This document shows, piece after piece, positions 8,419 to 18,864 of a DNA stretch of 27,700 nt; positions within the stretch are counted from its first letter, which is position 1; the number at the start of each line of letters is the position of its first letter. The DNA is from Selaginella moellendorffii (taxonomy: Eukaryota; Streptophyta; Lycopodiopsida; Selaginellales; Selaginellaceae). The position numbers and the translations under genes are program-made. The notes under the pieces were generated by a model, which was given only the letters and a program-made list of their open reading frames with translations, was not told the origin of the DNA and ran no database searches. The stretch spans positions 1 to 27,700 of the forward strand of contig NW_003314351.1 of assembly GCF_000143415.4 (NCBI RefSeq). Reading direction: 5' to 3'.

Positions 8419-9700
8419 TTAGTCCTCGTTTGATGGGAACATGAATTTAATTAACCTTGAGGTTCTTTGTTTCAATCTAATGAGAACATTTGCTGTGTCA
8501 CTTGACCATGAAAATTGGTAGATAGAACCAGGAACATTCAGGATTGCTACACCTTTGAGCCTCTTTGTGTCCTCTAGTTCATGTTGAGGATAGTAGGTAG
8601 AGAAGACATCACATGTGTTCAAAGACACTAGAATAAAAGAAAAAATGCAACATTGATACAAACACCAAATAAATGATGTTTACCCCGTTCACAAAAATTG
8701 TCAACTCTTTCCCAACTACCTTATTAGCCGTGCATTTGATACTCAAAGCATTTTCCACTTTGAATTCAATATGTAGTGTGGTCCAAACAGCTTTGATTGA
8801 TACGCCAAACACAATCATGTTTTCTTCCATCTCCGTGTGTTATAAGCTTGTTAACACGATAGAAGAAGAGACAACCATGAGAACTTACACATACCTCTTT
8901 GCATCAATAGTATTGGGAACTTTGCCTCCATCATTTCTCTGCTTACATCCCCAAACTTGCATCCTCCAACATCAATTGTATTGTCCATCATAGAATGGAC
9001 AATCACCTAGATCTCATCGAAAGTCATGAAGTCGATTGGCATATTAATGCTATCCATATGGAGAGTAATTGTCATCTAGAGAGGAAGGTACATCCTTGTT
9101 TTCTTTGGCTTAGAGGGCTACTTTATTTGCCTTGGTCGTTTTCTACTTCGTTCTTCCAAAACGTTTTCCATCATACACAATCATTGTGAGTTGCAAGAGT
9201 TATCTCCTTCCATCTTCATTAAAATGGTATACACTTAGTCCTCCTCCTTGATACCTTATAGGCTAAATAGGATGTCGGAATACTCCCTTCTAAATGACAT
9301 CAATGAAGAGCATAAGGTGTTGTAGTTGCTTTTGTTTATTGCTCTCTACTTTAGTACAATCGAGATCTAAAAAAGGATGAGTGGGGGTTGCATTAAGTCT
9401 ATTAGAAGGAATGATGTGTTGGTAGGCTGTAAATAATGGAGGCTAGGTACTTGCAAGTTGAGATTGTTGCCTAAGAAGAATTTCACATCACACTTTTCCA
9501 AATGTAGGCCAATGGTATGGTCATTGATGTTATAGAAGTGACCACCCTACACAAGTCGATAGTGAACATAGCATTTGAACACTACACCCTACATTGAAGG
9601 GTTCGCTGCCAGTGCTTGAGTGAACTCCATATAGCCATTGATATTTTTTTAAAATGCAGCACATCTGAATTTGGAGCCAAACTTTAAATTTGTTATGCTA
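8419..9700 (-). pseudogene. Decayed minus-strand protein-coding block of unknown family
   Basis: Minus-strand frames look protein-like in several places: 8830 to 8609 (MEENMIVFGVSIKAVWTTLH, then ALSIKCTANKVVGKELTIF), 8627 to 8419 (STYYPQHELEDTKRLKG, VPGSIYQFSW, ending FMFPSNED), 8960-9080 (MPIDFMTFDEI, NTIDVGGCKFGDV) and about 9430-9640 (HTIGLHLEKCDVKFFLGN). Stops and frame changes separate them. A GT-AG-like gap (about 8628-8683) sits between the first two, but the phases do not join exactly. Its last part is present again, inverted, at 10011-10290. I do not recognise the family; a decayed host gene and a decayed DNA transposon gene are both possible. Confidence 0.4.
8462..8744 (+). repeat. 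Left arm of a 0.28-kb inverted repeat
   Basis: The reverse complement aligns with 10011-10290 over nearly its whole length, including CACATGTGATGTCTTC, CTACTATCCTCAACAT and GGGAAAG plus GACAATTTTTGTGAA. The arms are about 1.3 kb apart and clearly diverged. Confidence 0.8.
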
Positions 9701-10010
9701 TGAAATAAAAGTCCAATACACTTTTAATACCATAAGCACTAACTCCCTATATCCAACACTTGCATGTAAAATAGTGTCAAATAGTGTTTGGCACAATTTT
9801 GGCACATTGGTGGTTTGACGTAAGGAGGAGGGAGATTGAAAATGCCATCTAATGCAGATTTCCCTACCGACTGGAGCAGCGTGGGCTTAGGCTTAGACCC
9901 AAGCTGGATGCATAACAATAAAAGACACAGTCTAATAGAAGCTAAATTAATATCTTAGGTGGTCAAGCATGCATTCTAACCACTATCCCTATTATACATT
10001 TGGAATTCCC
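9701..10010. other. Spacer inside the inverted repeat, no gene seen
   Basis: Low-GC sequence with no convincing frame on either strand. Confidence 0.5.
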
Positions 10011-10290
10011 CATATCAAGTGCATAGCAACTGGGAAAGAACTGACAATTTTTGTGAATGAGGTAGGCATTAGTTATCTGGTATTTGTTTCAATATTGCAT
10101 TTTTTTTTTTGTTCCAATGTCTTTGAACACATGTGATATCTTCTTTGCCTACTATCCTCAACATGGAACTAGAGGACAAACAAAGGCTTGGAGTCCTGAA
10201 TGTTCTTGGCACTATTTACCAGTTTTCATGGTCTGGTGATATAGTAGTTGTTCTCATCAAATAGAAACTAAGAACCTTGAATTAGATGAA
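10011..10290 (-). repeat. Right arm of the 0.28-kb inverted repeat
   Basis: Inverted copy of 8462-8744. It keeps the intron-like gap, but its splice acceptor is mutated (CCAA in place of CTAG) and a short deletion lies near 10025. It is a broken copy of the end of the unknown coding block. Confidence 0.8.
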
Positions 10291-10878
10291 AGGAAGGGGG
10301 AGAAGAATATTAATTATATATAAAGCTAAGAATCAATCAAAAGCTAGAGAAGAAAATAATAAAAACCTTGATCAATGACTTCATTGAATAGGATGTAAAA
10401 ATGAAGGGTTTTTTTTATTTATACCTACCCTATATATACAAGACATACTTAAGCTAAACCAATGGATTAAACATGTTGGAAAAACACCTATACAAGAAAT
10501 GTAAGGGCTAAACATAGCCCAAGAATACCACTCGGATCTATAGCAAATGCCTAGATTAACAACGAGACTATTTATCTCAACACTCCCTTGGAAATCCCAT
10601 AAGAAGCATAATTTCCCATAGATGATTCACCCTACTGCCCTTTAAAAAATCCATCTGATCACTAAAACTTTGGCAATGACATCAAATCTTGGTTTGGGCA
10701 TCTAAGGGACAATTGTTAAAAGTCCTTCCTCCAACTAATGGCAATCCCATGCTGCACTCCTATTGGCCAAAAGTAAACATTGGAGATTTTCCCCACAACC
10801 ATGTTATTAGAAGCTCCTTTGGGCTTGCTCTTTATTTATTATAGAAAATGAAAGTCTTTTTCACTTCATTCAGATGTT
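10291..10878. other. AT-rich intergenic DNA, no gene seen
   Basis: No frame or RNA gene is supported. One minus-strand stretch (about 10590-10830) is mildly protein-like but has stops. Confidence 0.5.
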
Positions 10879-11609
10879 TTTGATCCAAGTTGATTTCCTA
10901 GCTCTATCAGAGGTGATATGTTGAATAAGGATGGAAGTGGAGTATAGAATGTCTATAACATACAAATAATAAGGGGACAAAGAATTGCTCTTCAACTTTG
11001 AATTACCTTTCCCTCTCTTCCTTTAACAATGGCAACACTAACAACTTCTGCCACCACAAACCTTTGTGATGTGATGAGTTGTTTGCCATCCTTGAATTTG
11101 CACATCCCCAAACTCTACACCAATAGTAGATAAGATGGTTTGGTACCTTTTATAGGTCCTCATAACTTAAAATAAATGTTATTAGAACAACACCCACCTT
11201 TTATTTTTGGTGCCCTCTTGAACTTTGGGAACTCCACTTTGGGAAGAGTGAAGTAAGCATAATTAAGAACTTAAACTAATTTTGGCACTTCTTCCTTCTT
11301 TTGAACACCTTCATTAGCTTTTTCCTTCTTTCAAATGTCCTCAAAATCTTCAACTTGTCAAGATAATCTAGAAGTCGCTAGGAGCCAAAAGAAAATCTCA
11401 ATGGAGGCTTTAAGTCAAGCTTCTTCTTTTCCTCACTTTCCTCGTCTTGGAACTTTTCCTCTCCCTCATTTCGATCATCTTTGATTTTAATAGTCATTGA
11501 TGATGGCACCCATAAAGGGTGTGAAGCCCTTTGGACTTCGTCTTCTCCTCTTTGTTCCTCGTCTTCTCTGCCATCTTTATCTTCTTTGACATTTTCTTCC
11601 TTTTTATTC
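10879..11609 (+). repeat. Tandem duplication, unit 1 (about 731 bp)
   Basis: Starts at TTGATCCAAGTT and is repeated head to tail in the next 0.7 kb with a constant offset of 731-737 bp. Landmarks in both units are CCTAGCTCTATCAG, GGGACAAAGAATTGCTCTTC, ATGGCAACACTAACAAC, CACCACAAACCTTTGTGATG, TTTTGGCACTTCTTCCTTCT and GATGATGGCACCCA. On the minus strand the unit reads in part as Lys/Glu-rich protein-like sequence with stops. Confidence 0.85.
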
Positions 11610-12305
11610 TTGATCCAAGTTGGTTTCCTAGCTCTATCAGGGGTGATGTGCTAAATAAAAATGGAAGTGGACTCTAGAATATCTATAGCATACAAATAAC
11701 AAAGGGACAAAGAATTGCTCTTCAATTTTGAACTACCCCTCCCTCCCTTCCTTTAATAATGGCAACACTAACAACTTTGTGAGTACCTCACTACCACCAC
11801 AAACCTTTGTGATGAGTTGTTTGCCATCTTTGAACATACACATCCCCAAATTCCACACCAACTATAGATAGGATGGTTTGGTACATTTCATGGGTCTTTA
11901 TGACTTAAAATACATGTTATTAAAACGCCACCTACCTTTTATTTTTGGTGTCTTCTTGGACTTTAGAAACTTTACTTTGGGAAAAATGAAGTAAATATGG
12001 TTAAGAATTTAAATTAATTTTGGCACTTCTTCCTTCTCTCAAACACCTTTATTGGTTTTTTCCTCCTTTTGAACGTTTGCAATATCTTTAGTTTGTCAAA
12101 ATGATCTAAAAATCATTATAAGCCAAGAGAAGCTTCCCAATAAAAGTTTCAGGTCAAACTTCTTCTCTTCCTCACCTTCCTTGTCTTGGAGTTTTTTCTC
12201 TCCTTCATTTCGATTATCCTCGATCTTAGTAGTTAGTGATGATGGCACCCACAAAGTGTGTGAAGCCTCCTAGACCTTGTCTTCTCCCCCCTATTCTTCG
12301 TCCCT
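11610..12305 (+). repeat. Tandem duplication, unit 2 (about 700 bp)
   Basis: Second copy of the unit, diverged by substitutions and small indels (for example an extra GTGAGTACCTCACTACC stretch near 11780). A third, half-length copy is at 8161-8402. Confidence 0.85.
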
Positions 12306-13543
12306 AAACTCTATAAAAAAAACCTTTGTAAAAGTGTTATCCCACAAACCCCCACTCACTATGTAAACTACTCAACACTTGCTAAATAGAGGCAAATACT
12401 TTAATATGTACTTTAGCTTATGTACAAATTGTGTGTTATGTTTGGTATTTCTAAGTTTGATAGATTAATTCAAATGCAGGTAAGATTCCAAGGGAATGAA
12501 GGCCTTTTTGGTGCAAAAATACATAGAAATCCTCCAAGAAACCTTGATTTTTGTGTATACTATATTCTTTTTGTCAAAACAACAATAATGACTAAAGCTC
12601 TCATGACATCCACCACATATCACATAGGCATTAATTTTGAGAAGATCATAACTGATATATCTACCTCAACTCTATAGTATATTAGCTCATTTGTAACACA
12701 TTTTATCTCTCTCCCCTTAAGCTAATTGGAAAAAAAGTAATTACTTGATGAAATAGCCTTTAATGGCTATTTTATCCCCATTTATCCCCTAAGATTCCAA
12801 AGATTCACAGTGATAGTATATCTAAATCTCATCTTATGATCACATGCATTACATCATTTTTCCAAACTTATCAAACATATATCTAAAAATGTTTTCTAAG
12901 CTTGTGGTGATGGTAGTGGCAACCCTAAAGTTGAGCATGCTCCATCACTTTATGATAGGAATGAAATTCCTTGGTGTTGAGTAGTAGGCTATTATCCAAG
13001 TCTTTTATTATGAGTAGAGCTAAACATTAAGATTGGCGTATGCAAAGCCACACCTTCCCATGACTTGCTCCTAGCCTAGAGGCTAAAGACCACTATCATA
13101 ACTTATAGTTTGGTTGATGGCTTCTCTTGAAGCTAATACATATGTGTATATTGGATGGTCTTCTTGTATATCATAAATATTAGTTTTATTCCATATATAG
13201 TTTTTTATTCTATTTGTAAGAAAAAACCATATAATTTGAAAAAATAAAACTATCTGAATATAGTTTTTCAACCAGGCATATAGTTTGCATATGTGTGTTC
13301 CAACATAATTTTCTCAAAGCATAGTTATGAAATTTAGTTATCTATTTATGATTTTGTAAAGTTTATTATGTAACTAGAATAGTTAAAATATGATTATCTC
13401 AAGAATTATTCTGAAAATGGAATATAATATAGTTTTCAATATAGATAAATTTTTATGTATTATATAATATATATACATACATATATTTAATATATAAAAT
13501 TGGAATATAGTAAGAGAACATATAATTCTTTTAAATATTATTC
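12306..13543. other. AT-rich intergenic DNA flanking the Ty3-type element
   Basis: No gene is supported. The last 250 bp are extremely AT-rich, and GAATATAATATAGTT-like pieces recur just before (about 13420) and just after (about 20290) the retrotransposon, so this tract was probably one continuous AT-rich target. Confidence 0.6.
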
Positions 13544-13718
13544 TGTGAGGTCCAAGTGTACAGTTACAATGCTATATACTAATATAAGCATAATGGGATT
13601 TTGATAGCCGTTAAATTAGTTTCAATTTGGACCACTCACTTTTATATATAAACTAAGGTTTTGGGCTAATTTATATGCACATTTTCTATATTCCCTTTCC
13701 TTATTCAATGCACTCACA
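13544..13718 (+). repeat. 5' LTR of the Ty3-type element
   Basis: 175 bp, TG...CA ends, with a TTTTATATATAAAC TATA-like box near 13640 and the block AATGGGATTTTGATAGCCGT shared with the 3' LTR. A clear primer binding site is not visible after it; TTGGTGGAATTGAG follows and may be a decayed one. Confidence 0.82.
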
Positions 13719-13953
13719 TTGGTGGAATTGAGTGGCACTTTTGATTGTCTTTGAGGAGCATTTGGATTTGGGATTTTTGTTTAAATTTAGCTTTTTTATT
13801 GTCTAGATTTAACTTTTTCCATTTCCTTTCTTATTGTTTTTTTCCTTTTGGGATTTTGGTTTAGATCTAGCTTTTGCATTGTCTAAATCTCTTTTTTCTT
13901 TTAGCTTTTTTTCATTTATCTTCTTTTGCTCTTTCCTTTTCATTCATCTTTAT

Positions 13954-14750
13954 GCCAGAGTAGTAGTCTCCTCCTATGACTCTGGAGCAGCAGTTGGTGC
14001 AATTGCTTGATGCTATGTGATTGCAATTGAACAACTAAACTCAATTGATTGTGGCATTCACAATACGTGGTATAGCTCCTTCTACTTTTGGTGCCAATCC
14101 TCACATTTTGCCGGAGTTCTTTTATAGAAATCCTAGGGATGATATGTATCATTGGTTCAATCACTTCATAGTGATTGCCACATGTCATTCTTAAGATGAT
14201 ACTCAATGTTTACATGAGTTTCCCATGTATCTCCAAAGGACAGTGTTGCAATGATATAATGGTTTGAGTGCAACCACCATGGGGATTGGAGTATTCTCCT
14301 GTACGTCTTCAAATGTGCATTCAGATATGTTAATGATTGTGATGATGCCTTCCAACAATTGCATCATCTTCGTCAAAGGCCATCAAAGTCGATGATGCAA
14401 TTTGGCATTTATTTCTGAAACCTCTTGCTTTATGTGGAGCCAAATATATCAAAGTGGATCAAGCTAGGCATGTTGTGGCTAACCCTTCATTAGATCTTGT
14501 AAAACTTGTGCATGCATTTGCTCCAGCCACCCTTAATAATGCCCCTTGCTTGACACAATATTATGAGATGTCACTTCTTCCACTTCTCGCTGCACGTTCT
14601 TTAGGTTCACTTTTTGTGGGAGATGGTCTTGTTCCAATGGAGGTTGATGTTGTTGTTGCTCCAGTTTAAGGACAAGGGCAAGGACGTGATCGTAGCCGTG
14701 ATATTTGTTGTTGGGCATGTGATGAAGTTAATCACAGTTATTGGCGCTAT
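13954..14750 (+). pseudogene. gag: gag remnant with a degenerate CCHC zinc knuckle
   Basis: Gag-like sequence is broken by stops and frame changes. An open part lies at 14454-14669. At 14709-14750 a C-x2-C-x4-H-x4-Y arrangement (C W A C, H at 14733) is a zinc knuckle whose last cysteine is changed to tyrosine. The knuckle normally binds the RNA genome. Confidence 0.65.
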
Positions 14751-14975
14751 TGACATTTTTCGAATTGGTAGCCTTCATTTCCTGGGTGGAGACCTTGGCA
14801 TCAACAACGTCTTGTAGAAGTCACACGAGTAACAAAAGGACCTTGCGCAAATAAGTTAGTGACCCTTTCATTTTTCTTTCACGAGTATCATCAAGGGGTT
14901 CACTTGGCACCAGTTCATTCAGTGTTTACTTTCTAAACTTGTTTTCATAACAAGAGGTTTCCTATTATTCTCTCC

Positions 14976-15260
14976 GTGTTGGTTGATACAGGTTTAAATT
15001 TATCTTTTATTGCTCGACCTGTTGCTATACGTTGCCATCTACATTTAGATTATGTGGTAGAGTTAGTTTTCATTTTTTATGGCAACAGTCGTAGACATGC
15101 ATGTGTATGGGATGAGGTAGACCTAGTTGCGCGTGTGGGCGATCTTCAACTTAGGTTGTAGTCATTGCAAGTGGTACCAAGTCAAACTTTTGATTTTATC
15201 CTTGGTATAAATTGGGTGCAACACAATTATGCCAAGTGTGACTTTGAGGTTTTTCCCCCT
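14976..15260 (+). pseudogene. Retroviral-type aspartic protease remnant
   Basis: The active-site motif LVDTGLNLSF starts at 14979 and the second hallmark FILGINWVQ lies at about 15195-15221. A stop separates the two halves, but the frame is the same and continues into the reverse transcriptase. Confidence 0.75.
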
Positions 15261-15443
15261 TGTCTCATACTTTTTTATATTTCATCCATTCCTCTTACTT
15301 CCATACCTCTTTGTCCTTTTACTTATATATTTGCTTCTATTACTTTTGTCTCCCCATTATTTCCTCCTATGTTTCCATCTTATTCCCTTCTTCCCTTTTC
15401 TGATTCCTCTAACAATCTTTGTGTTATAGCAGTTTACTGACTC

Positions 15444-16640
15444 ATGAAGAAGTATGCTAATCTTTTTGAATTTGACCTATTGTTTGGGGCCAAGATTGCC
15501 ATATGTCATTTAATTCCCATAGGGGATGCTTGTTCAAGCAAGGTTCATTGTCGGTCACCCAAAAAGCTCAAAATTTTACATACAAACGTCAAGGAGATGT
15601 TAGAAAAGGGTGTTATTCAAAAGTCCTAGAGTTTTTGGGCATGTGAACCTCATTTTATGACAAAGCTTGATGGGAGTATTCGTTTCTGCATTGACTATTG
15701 TTTATTAAACAAAGTGACAATCCCTAATGTGTACCATCTTTCTCACATTGATAATCTTTTGGATCGTCTGGGGAGAAGTTATTGGTTCATCAAGTTAAAT
15801 CTTGTTTCTGGGTATTAGCAAGTACCGATGGTCTAAGAAAATATTCCTAAGACTACTTTTTGTATACCGTTTTGTTTGTATAAGTTCTTGGTAATGCCAT
15901 TTGGTTTGAACAATGCTCCAACAATTTTTTAGCGGATGATGAACAAAGTTCTTTATGATATGCTAAAGGTGATTGCTAACTTCATTAATGATGTCTTGAT
16001 CCATTTGGAAGGGATGTGGGAGGAACACGTTTGTGATATTCGTAAAATGTTGGATCAGTTATAGAATGTTATTTAAAGCTAAAGCGATTGAAGTGTATAT
16101 TTGGGTCCAAGGACACGAGTTATTTTGGGTATTGTATTTCTTGTGAAGGTTTGCAAGTTGATCTTGACAAACTTGTTGTTGTTCTAAAATTCCCTACTCC
16201 GAAGTGTATGAATGATATGCAACGCTTTTTGAGCAAGGTGCAATATCTCAGTCGTTTTGTAGATCATCTTTCTAATTGCACTACACCATTGCAAGCATTG
16301 CTGAAGTTATCAATGTCATCTTTCATTTAGTCTACAGATTGTGAATGGGTGTTCATGGATCTCAAAGAGTTAGTGATAACTCCTTCGGTTTTGATGTATC
16401 CTAACTACACTCAACCTTTCATTTTGCACATGAATACTTTTAATATTGGTCTTGGAGGTGTGTTGATGCAAAAGAGCCTGAGTGTGCCTAGTTAGCACCA
16501 TCCCATTGTATACATCAGCCGTACATTATAACTAGCAGAGGTGAACTACTCCATGACTGAGAAGGAATATTTAGTAGTAGTCTAGGGTTTTGAGAAATTT
16601 CATGCATATTTACATGGTTCTTAGATGTTATTAAAAGGTG
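15444..16640 (+). pseudogene. pol: Reverse transcriptase and RNase H remnant
   Basis: From 15444 one frame carries the RT blocks: LEKGVIQKS, then FWACEPHF, IRFCIDYCLLNK, KLNLVSGY, IPKTTFCIPF and MPFGLNNAPTIF. In-frame stops at 15627 (TAG), 15816 (TAG), 15834 (TAA), 15930 (TAG) and 16062 (TAG) interrupt it. The catalytic Y-x-D-D box reads F-I-N-D (15981-15992), so a metal-binding aspartate is lost. A frameshift near 16080 leads into the frame with CIFGSKDTSYFGYCIS and then an RNase H-like part (FILHMNTFNIGLGGVLMQ, YSMTEKEYLVVV) in which the first catalytic aspartate is asparagine. Confidence 0.85.
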
Positions 16641-16810
16641 ATATGCTACTGTTACTTCATTCTTGAAGCGAAAGAACCTAGTTAATTGAACTGCTCGGTT
16701 GGCTTTAAAGCTTTAAAGCTTGGGGAGTTTTATGGCTGATGCTAATGCCCTTTCTTGAGTTCCTCTTCCTTCTTTGATCTCTTCTCATGTTTTAGATAAG
16801 TCTATTGTTC

Positions 16811-17415
16811 TGTGAGACACAAAATCCCTAGGTCCCAAAGTGGAGCCGGAAAGGGTGCCACTTGGTAGTGGCTGAAGCGAGAGCCAAACGAGCATAACAC
16901 GTTTGGACCAAAAGCTCCGACTTGAAAAGTCAAGAGCGGGAGTGGAACTCCCAACGAAGTGCTCGAGGAACGAACACGAAACGAGCAAAAAGCAAGGCTC
17001 CAAAAAGGGACCCAAAAGGACCAACACATGACACGTGGAAGTGTCCGAGATGGACTCGAGTTGGAGTCCGAAGTGGAGTCCGAGATGGACCCGAGTTGGA
17101 GTCCGAAGTGGAGTCCGAGATGGACTCGAGTTGGAGTCCGAAGTGGAGTCCGAGATGGACCCGAGTTGGAGTCCGAAGTGGAGTCCGAGGTGGACCCGAG
17201 ATGGAGTCCGAGATGGAGTCCGAGATGGAGTCCGAGATGGAGTCCGAGGTGGACCCGAGATGGACCCGAAATGGAGTCCGAGATGGAGTCCGAGGTGGAC
17301 CCGAGATGGACCCGAAATGGAGTCCGAGATGGACCCGAGATGGAGTCCGAGATGGACCTGAGATGGAGTCCGAGATGGAGTCCGAGATGGAGTCCGAAGT
17401 CGAGACCGAGACCGG

Positions 17416-17449
<34 letters not shown>

Positions 17450-18567
17450 AAGATCGGGACCGAGAACGAGACCGAGGCCGAGGCCGAGACCGAGCCCGAG
17501 CCTGAGTCCGAGTCCAAGTCCGAGTCCAAGTCCGAGTCCGAGTCCGAGTTTGAGTCCGAGTTCGAGTCTGAGAGGGTGAAAGCCCAAAGCGTTCGTCTCC
17601 CAGACCCTGGGGGGTTTGGTGAGCTCCAAAAGTATAGTAGGGGGGAGGACTGCAGTGGAGCCAGTTTGGCCAGGAAAGGCCAGTTTGGCCCAGGAAGGCC
17701 AGACCCAGTGTTGGGTGATGAGCTGCCCACTGGGAAGTCCAAGACTAGAGTGAACACAGACCGACAAGCGAGGTAGCTTGGTGAAGTGTTCAAGAGCCGG
17801 CTCTAGTTCCCCCGGGAGATCGACTGGCCGATGCTCCCAGTCCAAGTGTGGGTGGCACTACCTACTTGGATACCTGGTGTGGCTCAACGGAACCCGCTCT
17901 AAGCCCATGGCTAGAGCACCCAAGGGCAGAAGGCGAGGAGAGTACCCAGATGGCTCGCGTAAGGCCACGGTGTTCCGAAATGTTGTCCCAAAGGCCCAGA
18001 CTGTGGAAAGGAAGAGGAGCAGTCCTCTGGGGTAGTGACCAAGGACACAGTCGTGTGGTGAGGAAGTCCCAGAGGACCGTGGGACTTAGTGGTCGGGCCT
18101 GTGGGTCTCGATTCAGTGGCAGTGTTGGCAAACACGGCCAGGGGCAGAAAGGGACTTAGTGGGGACTGACAGAGGGATATTGGGGAAGGCTATTCCCCTT
18201 GTCGGTGGGCATCCTAAGGATGCTAAAGAGTGGATCTGAGATGACCACTCACAGATGGTTTGCCTAGTCTTGGAAAGCCAAGACGGTAATGCAAGTGGTA
18301 TTGGACTACCAGTGTGGCAAAGGTGATTGGGCATAGCCTTAGCGTAACGGGCTGCTATGTCGGTGGTACCTTTGAGTGTCGGTGATGGGATCGGACACGT
18401 GGAGCGCTTGGACCAAGTGCAAATGTTGAGTGGCATGGATGCCATTCTCGGGGCTAGCAAGTCCCAAGTCCTGGCTTGGACTTATGGAGGTTGTGAATGA
18501 GACTCCTCCAAGTGGTCAGAGGTGTGGTTAAGTGACTAAAGTAGAATGGAAAATTTAGTCGCTTACA
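16811..18567. mobile_element. Nested solo LTR, 1757 bp, flanked by 5-bp duplication TGTTC
   Basis: The segment begins TGTGAGACAC and ends GTCGCTTACA, with TG...CA ends and an imperfect terminal inverted repeat (TGTGAG against TGTAAG). It is bounded exactly by TGTTC at 16806-16810 and again at 18568-18572. A 5-bp target duplication with TG...CA ends is the signature of LTR-element integration; the absence of any internal domain or second LTR makes it a solo LTR. It is much more GC-rich than its surroundings and interrupts the host element between RNase H and integrase, so it is the younger insertion. Long open frames in it on both strands come from its repeat array and are not genes. Confidence 0.8.
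17041..17575. repeat. GC-rich tandem repeat array inside the solo LTR
   Basis: From about 17041 to 17398 the array alternates a 12-bp unit (GATGGAGTCCGA) with an 11-bp variant (GATGGACCCGA), at first in a higher-order unit of about 58 bp with an alternating ACTCGAG/ACCCGAG. From about 17399 it changes to a 6-bp unit (GAGACC, later GAGTCC and AAGTCC). The periods that are multiples of 3 keep several frames open on both strands (287-347 codons), which explains the spurious ORFs. Confidence 0.92.
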
Positions 18568-18574
18568 TGTTCCA

Positions 18575-18834
18575 ACATCTGTGGATTTTCTAGACGAGGA
18601 TTTTGTGCTATCGGTGGTTGTTGTACTTGACGTTTAGTGTCCACAAGGTGTAAAGCAAGATCTACCTTCTCTTGATGAGATTTGCGAGGTTCAAAAGATT
18701 GAGCCATGAATTCAAAGGCTTCAAGAAGGGTTTGAGAGTTTTGCATCACTTGCTAATGATTTGCCATTCTAGCATTTACATTCTTAATATCGTCTTGAAA
18801 ATAGTCTTCTTTATTTTGTGGGGACAAATATTGA
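18575..18834 (-). other. Antisense coding-like fragment, Gln-rich
   Basis: On the minus strand one frame stays open for about 85 codons with a single TAG and reads QNKEDYFQDDIKNVNARM, then QTLLEAFEFMAQSFEPRKSH and TKRQVQQPPIAQNPR. The plus strand, where an integrase linker is expected, has stops in all frames. It may be a fragment of another element's gag inserted in reverse, or chance. Family not recognised. Confidence 0.3.
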
Positions 18835-18864
18835 TGATTATTTACGGCTGATGGTGCCTTCAAT

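Noticed and set aside
12420-12677. 85-codon plus-strand frame
   Set aside because: AT-rich surroundings, no domain, no splice context or homology recognised; likely chance.
13940-14206. Minus-strand 88-codon open frame
   Set aside because: It lies antisense to gag-like sequence inside the retrotransposon and has no family features.
17041-17575. CRISPR-like array
   Set aside because: Units are contiguous with no unique spacers, in plant nuclear DNA; it is a minisatellite.
16802-17845. Long open frames (347 and 287 codons on minus, 284 and 206 on plus) around the repeat array
   Set aside because: They are produced by 12-bp and 6-bp tandem repeats that stay open in several frames on both strands and lie inside a solo LTR.
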